From contig JANATG010000019.1 in NCBI GenBank assembly GCA_029449235.1, forward strand, positions 186,001 through 250,000: DNA of 64,000 bases. Direction: 5' to 3'. Below the pieces are notes generated by a model, which was not told the origin of the DNA, did not search any database, and was given only the letters and a program-made list of their open reading frames with translations. The position numbers were made by a program, and so were the translations under genes. This document shows, piece after piece, positions 13,501-25,792 of the stretch. How positions within the stretch are numbered: position 1 is the first letter of the stretch; the number at the start of each line of letters is the position of its first letter. Origin of the DNA: Linnemannia schmuckeri. Lineage: Eukaryota; Mortierellomycota; Mortierellomycetes; Mortierellales; Mortierellaceae.

Positions 13501-15486
13501 ACAGCGTCTCCTTCTCCTTCTTTTTTAACTCCGTCGTCTTTCGTCAACAACAGACCGCCTCCCCAGCAGCAGCAATCATCATCATTGTCGTTGACGTGGT
13601 CCGGGTCCAAGAGATTGCCGACCCCCTCTGTCCCAGGTGGAGGGTGCTTTGCACTCTCTGCTCCTCCTCCTCGCTTTAACGTGGCGACAAACCATTCCCC
13701 TATGGCATCGACGACTTTGTCGGGCTCAATAATCGATTTCAGTCTGGAGACCGTTGAGATCGTCAACAGCGGTCACCGCCAGGAGCGGCCTGCAGCGGCG
13801 GTAGGTGGGATGGAGTGTGATGCTGTGGCGGTGCATGGATCCACAACACCACTGCCGCAACAGCAGCGACACAGCCAGGAGGTTGTCGTATCTCCGCAAC
13901 ATATCATCGACTTAACTCTCACATCTACGTCGCCACTTTTACCACCCTTGCCACCAACCCAATCCTCTTCGTCTTTGCCGTTTCAACAACAACTTTCCTC
14001 CTCATCTACGTTAGCTCTGCCACGACAGAACCAACAACAGGACCAACAACAACAGCCACCCCCAATCTTGAACGCCTTTATGCTCTACCGCAAAAGCGTC
14101 TGCGCAGAACACTCAGAGGTATTCAAGTTAAACCGCGCCTCCGGAGCAACCATTTCTCAAGCCGTTTCCCGGGCATGGCGCGAGGAAGAGCCACATGTGC
14201 AACGGCGCTTTGAGTATGAGGCCGAGTTAGAGAGGGCCCGACAGGCACCGATTGCTTATCAGTATCGAAAACGCAAGTCGAAGACTCTGCTGACGAGATC
14301 GACGGGTACGGAGGGTTCTACAACGGCGAAAACAAAGTCCAAGGCGAAGGCGGGTAAAGCAAAGGCCAAGGCTGCCAAGACGATGAAGGTGTCGACGGCG
14401 ACGGATGGTGATACTACCTCAGGGTCTGGTTCGGGGTTGGGGTTGGGGTCGGGATCGGGGTCGGGGTCGGGATCGGGATCGGGATCAGGGTCGGGATCAT
14501 GGTTGGGCAGGTCGATGTACCCAAGTTCGAGTATTGGATTTGGCCTGAGGGCATTGTCGTCATCATCTGCGTTGTCGTCGTCGCTGTTTTCATCCCTGTC
14601 GTCTTCTCAAACTTTGAGACTTGCTTCCGTTCAGGAGGGAGAGGTTGCGGATCAGGTCCACGCGCCTCAGAGGTCTCTAGGCGATGATTCAGTCGCCTTA
14701 GCGCCTGAGGCAAGTGAGCACCACTCCGAAGGCAGTAGTGATTCTGGTGCCTATGCTGATGCTGACGCTGGTGTTGAAGGGCGTCTGAATCAACATACAA
14801 CCAACATATCGACCGCAGCTGGCGCTTCTGCTTTTGTAGCTGGTGCTGATAAGGCGCGAAAGCGAAGCAAGAGCAGGGGTGGGGGTGGGGACGTTGTCGT
14901 TCTTGGACCTGGGGTCGGTCAGCTGGGAGGCAGCAGCAGCGGTCAAAACACTGGCAGCGAAAATTCGCCACTGCTTCCTCTGCCAACGCATTCTCCAGTC
15001 ATCCCACTCCGTCCTCAGCTGAGCCAGTACCTTTCAATGTTCTCCACGACCCCTATCGGTTTTCGTGATGCCATCAAGATCAAAGCAGACACATCCGACG
15101 CCAACCAGTCGCCCACGTCGCCCATGAGCAGACGTTCATCCAAATCATCATCCTCCTCCGCTTCTTCTCCTTCTTTGCTGTTCCCAGATTCCTCTCAGAT
15201 GCGTGCAGCAGATGGCGCTCAAGCGGCGGTTATATCGGGTGATGATGGCGCATTTGCGAGGATGCAGATCCGGGAGGACGGTACAGCACAGGATCAGGAT
15301 GATGTCGCTATGTTCTATCACCACAGTTACAGTCAGTCTCACTTTGGTAGCGATCAGCAGGAGCAGGGCGAGGGCGAGGGCGAAGGTGAGGATGGTGATG
15401 ATAGCCAACACGACCACGATTATAATGAGGACGGTATTGCGCTGAGGGAGGATCAGGTGCCAGTCAAAAAGCGTAAGAGTCTTTAG
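10469..15486 (+). CDS. Very large Q/S-rich HMG-box (MATA-type) transcription factor
   Basis: Three exons join in phase: 10469-11764, 12079-12817 and 12920-15486 (1533 aa). An alternative donor at 12800 also keeps phase. The chosen start is ATG 10469 (MTPMGPQVSM); the open frame runs further upstream into a pyrimidine-rich stretch that looks like leader. Features: poly-Q coded only by CAA (residues 28-42), other Q, N and H runs, Ser-rich stretches after residue 690, one HMG box at about 1060-1125 (NAFMLYRKSV, then ISQAVSRAWREEEP), the basic segment YRKRKSK after it, a Gly-Ser repeat at about 1176-1205, and a basic C-terminus (VKKRKSL). The box with its NAF-YRK start and following YQYRKRK resembles the MATA/Ste11 class that binds DNA as a single box. 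Role inferred: nuclear regulator of development or mating. The usual Mucoromycota sex-locus neighbours (tptA, rnhA) are not seen. Confidence 0.85.
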
Positions 15487-16080
15487 GACCATTATCACAA
15501 ACAAAAAAAAAAGTTTTCTTTTGCCACTCTTCCGCCCTCTTCTGTCTTCGGAGGACGAGGGAGGGGCGAGAGGATGAAGGGAACTGTCAGTAAGTAGTGG
15601 GTAGTAGTAAGTAGCGAGTAATCTTTAGGACACGGATGCTTGCAGTTTTTTCGATTGCTTTTTTTTGTTTCTAAAGCAACAGAACCAAATAATAACTATT
15701 TTCATTTGAAACAAACGCGGGAAAGAATTTTTTGGTGGCGTTTTTTTTTTTTAAGCAAGTCGTTGTCAGAAAAAAAGAAGCATGCGCCAGAGTTCCCTTT
15801 TCTGCCATCTTTTTTTTTTTTTTGTTACGAGATGGCCTTTAACGAAGCACATGAAAGGACTTGCAAAGAAAAATACGGGTTTATTGTTACAAAAGAAGCT
15901 TTGAAAGAGAGAGAAAAAAAAGAGAGGGGTATTGCTGGTTTTGTCCCTTATGGGCGTATCTACGATCAAAATATATCACAAAGAAATAAACAATTGGACT
16001 CCGACGTTGTCATCGATCCAGTTTTTTGGTTGAACATCGGCACCTTCGCATGTCCTGCTGCCGCTGGCCATGATAACTCT
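15487..16080. other. Short region between convergent genes
   Basis: The 3' flanks of the HMG-box gene (+) and the protease gene (-) meet here. The sequence is T-rich with several T runs of 9-13 bases. I see nothing else in it. Confidence 0.6.
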
Positions 16081-17665
16081 CTACCAGGCGAAGTAGTTCT
16101 GCTCGTTGACGTTGTTATAAATCAACAAATTAGGTGTCGAGTAGTTAACGTCCGTCAATGCATCCCGGGTAGCAGTTTCCTTCAACAACGCCTTCATCTC
16201 CTTGGGCGTGTACGTTCCCGAGTGGAAGCCCGAATCACTCTTGGGTGCCAACGACAGATAATAAGCAATCAGACCCGCAACATGAGGGGAAGCCATCGAG
16301 GTTCCTGAAACGGTCCTTCTGGCGGTGTTGGATCCAATCCAAGTCGACTCGACGTCCTTTCCGGGGCCAAAGATATCGACACAAGGACCGTGGTTGGAGA
16401 AGTAGGCGCGAGAGTCGTCAATGGAGGAGGCGCCGACGGTGACGGCGGCTTCGACACCGGCGGGGGAATAGTTGCAGGCGTCGCGGTTATCGTTTCCGGC
16501 GGCGACTGCGAAATGAAGTCCTTGGGCGACGGCGTTGGAGACGGCGGCGTCGAGAGGGCGGGACTTGCCGCCTCCAAGGGACATGTTGGCAACGGAACCC
16601 TTGTAGGAACCACCCTTCTTGGTCCGGAGGGACAAATGTCCCTGAATCGCGAAATCAACTCCCGCAACGACATCTGACATGGTTCCGGATCCATTAGACC
16701 TCAAGACCTTGACGGCGACAACCTCCGCCTTCTTGGAGACACCATAGGCGGCACTACCAATCGTACCAGCGCAATGAGTACCATGTCCGTTTCCATCGGT
16801 ATCAGTATCGCCATAGGGGATGGTGGCACCCCAGGAGGCACGTCCCTCAAACTCGCTATGATTGACCGAGATACCCGTATCGATCACAAAGACGGTGACA
16901 CCTTCACCGCCGTTGGTGTCGTGGACGTACTTGCCGCGGTTCTTGAATGCGTTCTTGCGGTGTGAGATGCGCGCCAGACCCCAGGGGGCGTTCTTCTGGG
17001 TGGCGATCTTGGTTGTGTAGACCATCTGGTCCCGCTCAATGTATGCGACCTATGTATTATTATTGGAGATTGATGGAGAGAGGGAAATGAAAGTTTGTTA
17101 ACTCAGGTGACCATTAAGGTTTGGTATTGATAGTCACCAGGTGCAATGACAGAGCTATGCACAAGCAACAAAAATGAGGTGATGAAAGTCAAGGTGTTCC
17201 CTAAACCAAGAACCCCTTTTGTTCCAAAAAAAAATAGCAAAGAAAGTAACGAGTCGTAGTGAGGCAAACGAGGGAAAAAGAAAAAAAAAAAAAAAATGGG
17301 GATGTCGTCCAATTAAACACGCCCAAAGGATCATCTCAAAACGAGTCATCCTTCAAAGGAAAATAAAAAGGAGAGAGGGAGCAGATAAAAGGGGAAGGCG
17401 AAGTCCGTTCATCGTTGGGCAGTTTGCACAAAGGGTTGAACAATCATTGCGACCGAAAATGGTATACATGCCCGTCATCAGTGGTACTACAAAATAACCT
17501 CTTCCGGTATCGAACATCGTGATACAAGTATGCTCGAGATAAAAAAAGGGGGTGGAAACAGGGAGAGAGAAGATGACAAGCCCATGAGGATGAAAGACAA
17601 AAACAAAGTGGGATCAAGAAAAAAACGAATTAAGATGAGCAAAAGAAAAAAGAAAGGGTCCTATT

Positions 17666-17698
<33 letters not shown>

Positions 17699-18599
17699 GC
17701 AATTGGCAAATAATTATCTTTCGCTTTCACGATTCGTAGCATTGTGAATGGTGGAGCATTATTACACTTTTTGCTCATCTTACTTCCCTCCTTCCCCTAT
17801 CCCTCGTTTTGCCTTTTGTACTCGTTTAATTTTTTGAGTTTGTCTCGTGCGCGCAGTCATTGCGTCGTCTCTGTTCCTATTAGCCCATACTCAACTAAAC
17901 CACCTTTCTTCCCTCCTTGCGCAAGCAAATGGAGCAAAACATGAGAAAGGTACACCATCAACAAACACGCAAGCACACACAGAGAGTATAGGCGAAACGA
18001 GAGAGAGTGGCACCATGCACAACAGTTCGAATTTTCATGTCATAGAGGGCCAAGGGGGCACCATGCAGCCCATGACGAGATAACAACGACAAACACGCAA
18101 GCACAATGAATTCACTCTCTTCTTCCCCCTTTCTTTTCTCTCGTCGCAGAAATCAACTATTATTCCAAGCACACCCAAAAAAGACAATCGCAAATGCAAA
18201 TGAATGAAAACTTACGTCGGGGTTCTTACGGATCTCATTCAAAACCTCAGGGCGGAAACGACCCGCAAGACCCTGGAAGGATCCCATATCATAGACATGA
18301 CGCACACCTCCCATAAACTCGTCTCCAAACTCGCCACCATCCCACATGGCACCGTTGGCAGCAACATCCTGGTGATGAAGTTCTCGGACCCAGGCCGAGT
18401 GCTCGCTGACACGAACGCCATCCTTGAAGACGACAAAATACGAGTCTGGGATGGTGTCTGCTTCGATGGAGGAAATGATGGGGGCCAGGAAGCAGTCTGA
18501 CGAGTGGAGGAGCGATGGAGACGTGGTGGGGAAGGCTTGGGTGCTTGAGGCAACGGCCAGGAGGACGACGGCGGCCACGGTGGAGAGTTTCAGCAGCAT
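16081..18599 (-). CDS. Secreted subtilisin-like serine protease (S8A, proteinase K type)
   Basis: Extracellular alkaline endopeptidase. Two exons: 18599-18216 and 17049-16081 (450 aa), with a 1166-bp intron (donor GTAAGT, acceptor TAG) in phase 0. Exon 1 codes a signal peptide (MLLKLSTVAAVVLLA...) and an I9 propeptide starting near PDSYFVVFKDGV; the junction gives NPDV|AYIERD, as in proteinase K. The mature enzyme has Asp185 (VIDTG), His217 (GHGTHCAG), oxyanion Asn314 (AAGNDN) and Ser379 (GTSMASPHVAG), so it looks fully active. Length is normal for the family. A T30 run sits in the intron at 17668-17697. It probably serves nutrient acquisition; no accessory genes are linked. Confidence 0.96.
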
Positions 18600-19532
18600 T
18601 CTTGCGGTTGCGGTTTGGTTGTTAAGACTATTGGGTGTTTAGTAGTTGTTTCTCGGAGAGATATTTCTTGTAGTACAAAGAAGAGCGGAGTGGTTTTTTT
18701 ATCAAGAAATGGTGTGAAAATGAGAAAGGAAGGAGAGGGCTTGAGGAAAAGGAGGAGGAAGGAAGTTGTAAAGAAATGAAGGAAGGGAAGTTGGTTGTCG
18801 ATGAAAAAAATAAAATGAAAAAAAAAAGAAAAGAAAAAAAAGAGAAAAGAAAAAGTGCCTTTATCCTGAAGAGTGACAAAGTAACAAATAAGTCAGGCGG
18901 ACAAACACAAGGGCTAATGGAAAAATGAGGGGAGAGAGAAGGGGGCTGAAATGAATAAGGTGATGGGTGATGATAGGAGAGGATGAAATGGGACAAACTC
19001 CCATCGAAAGCACACCTTTTTGGGCGAAGGATGTCTCGTGACTATTACTTGATGACTGGGCCAAGCACCTGTCTACTTCAATTACCCTTGACATACTTGC
19101 CCCAAGTCATTCGTCGTATTCCCCACACGAATCAAGGCACAGGCACACTCATTTGGACCAATCGAAGCGACATTCGTTACGATTGTTTCCTTTGCATCTG
19201 TTCTGACGCTATGAGTGCGTGTGGAAAAGGTAAAGCTAAGAGGTACCAGGAGCGAGATATCAAAGTCAAGGCACGGGTGTGATCTTGTGCTCAATTAAAG
19301 AATAAGCCATAACATGCACCATGTCATTTTTGTTGGGTTCATGATGTGTGAGGTATACGTGAGTTTTTTTATAGTAAGTTATTTGGGTTCTATACATGTG
19401 CCTAGGATGGGATCTGATATTAAGAGAGAAATGCTAGATGGGTGGGTAGGTAGAATGAGATGCTATGTAAAATGGTGATTTGATGCCTTGGGTGGAATGA
19501 GAATGGAATGATAACAAAAGAGTCCCTACTCT
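18600..19532. other. Intergenic region between two minus-strand genes
   Basis: Lies between the end of the MFS gene and the start of the protease gene. The protease-proximal half is purine-rich on + (pyrimidine-rich on the sense strand), a typical fungal promoter or leader. No further gene is seen. Confidence 0.55.
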
Positions 19533-21623
19533 TTAAACCATCTCGGGGGCGAGCTCGGGCTTGGCTTGGTTGGCGTTGGTCTTGAGAACCTTGTGCTGAA
19601 TAAAAATACTCATGATGAAGGCCAGGGAGCAGAAGGCAACACTGCAGTAAAAGACGTAGTGAAGCGCATCGACAAAGCTCACAAAGATGACTCGCTGCTC
19701 GGCAGACTTGAAGAGCGTGAGACCAAACTCGGTGTGCTTGGTGACAACGTCGACTCTGTCATCGTTGGGGAAGTTCATCATCAAGGTCTCGGTCAGCTTG
19801 TTGTTGAAGACGGTTCCGACAATGGCCACTCCAAAGACCTGACCCAAACTACGGACAAACTGGACAGAGGTCGTGACGGTGGCCATGTACTTGGGCTTGA
19901 CCGCAGCTTGAACTGCCAAGGTAGAGGCCTGCAAGGTGAAACCCATACCGAGACCGCAGACGAGGAGGATAAAGATGGTCACCACACGGGGGGTATCGAC
20001 CTTGAAGAGGATGCAGAGAGCAGAACCGGCAATGAAGAGCAGGTTACCAATGGCAGGGAAGAGATGAAAAGTGCCCTTCTTGAGAACCCAGATTCCAGAT
20101 GAGATCGAGGTGATGACGATTCCAATGACAAAGGGGACCGTCTCGAGGCCTCCAATGGTAGCAGACTCGCGCTTAACGACCTGGAAGTAGATAGGCAAGT
20201 AGAAGAGGATACCGAAGAAGGACATACCGCTGAAGAAGAGCGAGCCATAGGTCGACCAGAGGTTGCGGATCTTGAAGAGGTGGATGGGGAGGATGGGTTC
20301 CTTGGCAAACTTCCATTCGACAAAGACAAAGATCGCAGCAATAGCGAAACCGGCGCAGAGCAAGCCAATGATGATACCGTCGCTCCAGGCGTACTTTTGG
20401 CCGCCCCAGGACAGAGGCAAGAGAATGAGAACAACGGCGGCAAGCAAGAGAGCTGATCCAATAAAGTCAATGCGCTTGACCTTGTCCTTGAACGAGCCCT
20501 TAGGGGTGGGAAGGTCGAGATTAACGAAGATGAAGATGATCGAAATGGCACCGAAAGGCAAGTTGATCCAGAATGACCATCTCCAGGTGGCGTGATCTGC
20601 GAATGCACCTCCCAAAAGTGGTCCGACAACGGACGAGAAAGAGAAGATGGCTCCAATGAATCCGAGATATTTGCCACGCTCACGCATATCCAACATGTCC
20701 GACAAAATAATAAACACCATCGCCATCAATCCACCTGCACCGACACCAGCAACACCTCTAAAGCATGGAGATAAAAAAAAGAGTAGTTGTTAGTTGGTTT
20801 AGTTTAGTTCTTCTTCATTCGAAACAATAACCACAAGCTTAATACAAAGTATGGAGCCGCTGCTTACCTTCCAACAATCAAGACGGTCATAGACTTTGCC
20901 CATCCAGAAATAGCAGATCCAACCATAAAAATGACATTAGCAAACAAAACAGTAGCCTTGCGACCAAAGATATCCGAAACCTTTCCGTAGAGGGGCTGGA
21001 AGGCAGTGGCGGTCATCATATAAGCAGTTCCCAGCCATGAGATGTCGCCCAGACTTTGGAACTCTTCCGAAATCTTTGGGATCGATGTGGCTACAATGAT
21101 TTGGTCGAGCGAGGCGAGGAAGACACAAAGCGATAATCTAATATCGGTTAAGGAGATAGAGCAAGTATGAGGGGAAGCAAGACGAGAAAAAGATAAATAA
21201 ATAGTGAGCAAAACGTTAGTGTGAAAAAAATAAACAACGACAACCACAAAATTGAATTAGACTGGAGTAGGGAGGAGATGCAAGTAGTAGAAATGGACTC
21301 TTATTGACAAATCGCCACATGGCGCCAAAAGGGACTGAGAAAAAGAGAAGTGAGGTGAACAAAGACAATGAAACGTACGCGATCATGATGAGGATGAACT
21401 GCCTGGGAGGGGGCTTGTGATAGACGACGACATCGGGGGCAGCAGAAGAGGAGGCAACATCTGACGGTGCGACGGAGGACTGATCCTCGTCCTTCATAGG
21501 AGAGGCGATCTTGCGGTCAGCCTCGGAGTATTCCTGTTTACCGGCGACGGGGAGGGTGGTGGAAGAAGAGACAGGCATGTCAATAACCTCCTCCATCTCT
21601 TGTTTCTCGCTAGGCGTGGCCAT
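19533..21623 (-). CDS. MFS drug:H+ antiporter, 14-spanner (DHA2) family
   Basis: Three exons: 21623-21379, 21137-20868 and 20757-19533 (579 aa), all junctions in phase (donors GTACGT, GTAAGC). The N-terminus is a cytosolic Ser/Glu-rich tail of about 72 residues. Then come the DHA2 hallmarks: LSLCVFLASLDQIIVATSIP in TM1 (Asp93), GKVSDIFGRK (MFS motif A) between TM2 and TM3, GVAGVGAGGL in TM4, and GPLLGGAFAD followed by WRWSFWINLPFGA around TM5/6. The remaining hydrophobic segments fit 14 helices. Proton-driven exporter or vacuolar transporter; substrate cannot be read from the sequence (toxins, azoles and basic amino acids all occur in this family). Confidence 0.95.
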
Positions 21624-24600
21624 TATTGTGTTGATTTGTTGCTGATTTGGTGTGGGTATGAGGGTATGAGGAGAGGTGAGGTGTTGGAGGAAGAGTGAAG
21701 GAAATGGGACGCGTGTTGATGGTATAGAGGAGTGTGTTGTTGTGGGTTAAGAAGGTAAAGAAGAGAACACCAATTACTATGACTGAGAGGCAAGACTTGA
21801 AGTCAAAGAGCAAAGTGAAGAAGAGAAGGGTGAAGATGAAGATGAAGAAAAAAAGATGTTGGAAAAAGGAAGGCCACAGGGGAGCTTTTATAATGTTTTT
21901 CTTTGTTGACCGGATCGGATGTCACAGAGTATGAAAAAAGATGTTACTAAGTGAGCAGAAAGAAGCAAAGAGACACAAAGTAAAAAAGTAAACAATGGCA
22001 GACTCATCCGGTCATTTTCGTCCATTGGATTTAGATGTACTACTGTGATAGGAGCATCCAATACTCAGTATTCACTTTCATACTCCACTCCTTCTTACTC
22101 AGTGCTCACCCGGAGACCTCGTTCTTAATCGCAATAGCCTCGATTAGAGTTGCTTCCACACCTCCACTCTTCCCCTATCCGTCTCTGCTTGTTCCTTGGC
22201 TGCTGCTTCAAAAAGGAGAAAAATCATAGATCTCTCTCTCGCTTGACTGTTCGCTTGTTGACTCTTTGAGAAACACGGCAGCATCTCACTTACATTCAAC
22301 GTCAAAGTGAGCATTGACCAGCCAGAGAAACAACATAAGCAGAGGACAAACAACGACGCAGAATGCCATCATGACAATAAGCAACAAGCGACAATAACAA
22401 TTGGATTTGTCAGTTTTAGAAAAACAGAGATGTTTGACCGCTGATCCACTCCACCCTATCGATCTTTGTTTGAGCGCGCACTAAATAATGACCCAAAGCG
22501 AAATCGTCAAGGGAGAAAAAAAAAGTACGAGTGTTGGATTGCGAAGGTGTATGATGGGATGCGAAGCAAAGGCGTATCGTTTGCATCCATTTCGGCTTAA
22601 CCTATTGCCATTGCACAGTAGTTACAATCCATACCTTCCAACTCTTGCTTCGTTACTCCCTATCCTTTCCCTAGCTCTTCCTCCTTTCTGTTCTTTTTTT
22701 CTTTCCCTAATCGCCCCCGGGTCCAAAAGAGGCAAAAAACAACAGTTGCAAATTCACACATTTTTAGTCCTTGCGTTCGAATGGGGGTGGGGGTTTTTTT
22801 CTTCGGCATTTATTTCCGCCGGTACATACTACAGACTTACAAAGTACCTTTGAATTGAAATTTTGTTTATAACCTTATTCCTCTTTGGCACTTGCAACCC
22901 TATATGGATTAGAGAAAGAAGGTGTTGCGTAATACCACAGGGAGAGAGTAGGGCCGGGAAAGTGAGAGAGGTGGAGCTCATATTCTCGACATTCACAGGG
23001 AAGGGAAGGCTGTTGTTTCGATCGTTGTTGTTGTGCTTGAACAGAATTGATCTCTACTCCGCCTTCCAAAACTCTTTTATTTCCTTTTGCTTTCGACTTT
23101 ATTCTCCATTCCCTATTGAGATATAGCATCCTACTCCACAAAGAGATTGTGGAAGGTGGAGAGGCAAGAAGTGGAGTTCTTTCGTTGGCGGCTTGAAAAA
23201 AGATGTCGGAGAAAAAAAAATGTACGATGTTGCTTACGACTGCGGAGAATGCGGACACACAGGATGAGGTCGTCGTCTAGACCCCAAAGGCCAAGAGCCA
23301 AAAGAAAAGAAAACACACACACACATACACACACACACCCTATTGCACGTAAGATATGACTGAGGAGAGAAATCGCGACAAAGAAACAACAGAAAAAAGG
23401 GTAAAAATGACAGAGTGTAAAATGAAGTGCGTGTTCGCGTGTACTGTCTCCTCTCCTTGTTCCTGAAAACAGAGAAGAAATCAAACTACATCGTACCGTC
23501 ACCGGGATCAAAAGAACCTCAGGGCAACATCTTTTTACCCGGTCTTGGTACGTCAATGAGCGACGAGAGAGCGAGAGAGCGAGAGATAAGAAGAGGACTG
23601 GGAATGAAAAAGGTAAGAAGGGAAAGAGAGACGGGGGTGACAATGGCACAAAAGGGGGCAGGTAAGTGAAGGAACTAGCCATACCACAAATGCACGTTAG
23701 GAAAGAAAAAAGGGGGTGCATGGTCCGTGGTGCGCTTCCTTTTGTTCGTAAGGTCGCATCTATCTCCCTTGTCTGGTAGCAGGGGTGTAAATTCGTCTGC
23801 GTTCGTTTCCAAGCAAACAGTCCAGAGCCTAACGAAAGCGAGAGGAGGGCAAATCGCCGACATGGCTTGAAACATCCTTTCCTTCGTCTTCATTGGTACT
23901 CTTACTTTTCACTCAACATTGATACCAGAACAGACTCCTTCTCCTTCGCCTCCGTATGATATCTGCTTCACCATCCTGTACACAGCTCTCCTCTCCTTGG
24001 CACTTTCTCGTCAATACGTTTTCTTTTTGTTTTCTAGGGTCCAATGATCGCTTTTCGATCAATTCTACGAGCCTACCAACCTACCAATCTGCGAGCTCCT
24101 GGCAGTTCTACAGCATGATACGCAGAAAATATGCCTTTCTTTTCTCTATTCTTCGGGATTCTGTTTAACCGAAAATCGATCCACAACAAAATGACAAACA
24201 GTGTCGCTTTACTTTTCCTGCAGTAAAGCAAGGTTTGCTTCGTTGTTCTCATATAGGGAACACAAGCCTATTTGAATTATGGTTTTGACGTTTTTTTTTT
24301 GTTTCATTTTAGTTTTCAGTCAGAGCGTGATATGCGCAGAAGCGGCATGGCTTCGATTCGTCATGGTACAAGGAAAAGGATGGCTCTTGGCGCAGTTGTT
24401 GTATGTGTGTGCCTTTTTTTCTTTTTTGGATCACGGAGCGGAAAGTCAGAAACAGTGAGTATACCTCAATCTCGCTGTGTTTCGTTTCCTTCGTTCAATT
24501 GATCCGCATCCGCTTATTCGGCATAAGAGTAATGCCGTGAAAGTGTACATTTACAAACAACTGCGCCCATCACACCGTTCTTCTTTTCGTTTGATATTTT

Positions 24601-25543
24601 TTCGATCTTCATCCACTATATCCTTTTTTTTTTGCGTCGATGCTTTCTTGGCATGCAAGGCATGCACGGCAACCTTGTATCCCACAAAAGGAATTTTTTG
24701 ACGTTTCCATTTTTTTCGAAAATTTGAAATGCCGACCTATGTCTCAACATGGCGCACAGGATGAACCTGCCATCTTCATTTTTTTTTTTTGCTTTCAATC
24801 ATATAACACCCGGCGAAATAGAAATGCCTTTTTTTTTTACTTTTGAGCCTTGTCCATTTCATTCGAGACCCAAAAGGGCAGAAGTGGTGTCCGTACGTGC
24901 AGAGGGTAGCTTAATTGAGTATTTACGTCAACGGAGAGTTGTTCTATGCCGAGGCGCAGTCGTGCATGCCACTGTCTCTCTTTTTCTTTCTCTCCGTCTT
25001 TCTCGCACTCTCATTTGGCAAGAGCCGACAGAACACGAAAATCTTTACCATTTTTATTTTTTTCTTTGTAGTTTTCTTTTCCGTGGTTACCCAATGGACT
25101 GGATCAGGGTCAAGTCCTTCAAAGGGTAGGTAAAACTTTAACGTCTTACACTCTATGACCCCTAATTAAGAAATGAAAGCGACGCATTCTTCCCCGCCAT
25201 ATTCCCTCTCTCTCTCGGCCCTACCCTATATCCTTTCTGTATCTTTATTTGCTGTTTCTTGACAATCCGCGTCAAAGATCGGCCTTGCATTTTTAATTGC
25301 ATTTGAACAGTCTTGAATCGATGCTCGCTTTGAAGGAAAACCATCAAAACTCTCGCAAAAGCAAGAGGTAAAAAAGGAATTGAGGCGGTTAATCCATCAG
25401 ACCGACGCGTCTAGTAAAAGTGAAAATCCAAGCAAGCCTAGTCAACCTTTGTTAATCTTCCAAACGATCAAGCGTCACGTCCTTCAAAAAGGAGGCTGAT
25501 CCAACCTATTTCCATCACCTCCTCCTCGACCACAGTACACCCA
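21624..25543. other. About 3.9 kb with no gene I can support
   Basis: Low-information sequence with purine/pyrimidine tracts, a CA repeat near 23313-23336 and short open frames. A weak exon-like piece at about 24332-24454 (small basic protein start with a hydrophobic stretch, ending at a GTGAGT donor) and another around 25075-25129 could belong to an unrecognised short gene, but no continuous model can be built. Confidence 0.45.
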
Positions 25544-25560
25544 AATCTGTTTTTTGCGTA

Positions 25561-25749
25561 CAGTTGGATAAGAAAGCTGTCCCTAAACGCCATTTCAATT
25601 AAATCCGTCATTCAACATAAGAAGAAAAATATTCAGTCACATGACCTTTCGGAGGGTCAGAAAAAAAATTAGAACTGTTTCTTCGTTGGATTGACTACTC
25701 CAACACAAAAAAAAAATTAGCTTTTAGGGACAGTTTTCTTATCCAACTG
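25561..25749. mobile_element. MITE-like element with 27-bp terminal inverted repeats
   Basis: Inverted arms 25561-25587 and 25723-25749 match at 26 of 27 positions (arm starts CAGTTGGATAAGAAA). Both ends are bordered by TA (25559-25560 and 25750-25751), as expected for Tc1/mariner/pogo insertions, whose ends often read TA-CAGT. The 135-bp interior is AT-rich and has no coding capacity. The inverted similarity continues about 15 bp outside each TA (13 of 15), so the true element may be 25544-25766 and the TA may not be the target duplication. No transposase is in the window, so it would be non-autonomous. Confidence 0.65.
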
Positions 25750-25779
25750 TACACAAAAAAAAGATTCGACTGTAGGAAG

Positions 25780-25786
25780 AAAAAAA
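25780..25786 (-). terminator. RNA polymerase III terminator of tRNA-Ala
   Basis: Seven T residues on the minus strand begin six bases after the tRNA discriminator base, a canonical Pol III stop. Confidence 0.85.
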
Positions 25787-25792
25787 TGATCT

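Noticed and set aside
13227..14986. Long minus-strand open frames inside the HMG-box gene
   Set aside because: Shadows of Ser- and Gly-rich coding sequence; the + frame has the HMG box and clean splice sites.
10469..15486. Mucoromycota sex locus
   Set aside because: HMG box fits, but the usual neighbours tptA and rnhA are not in the window; kept only as a hypothesis.
24332..24454. Exon-like piece (short hydrophobic protein start, GTGAGT donor)
   Set aside because: No acceptor exon that continues it and no recognisable product.
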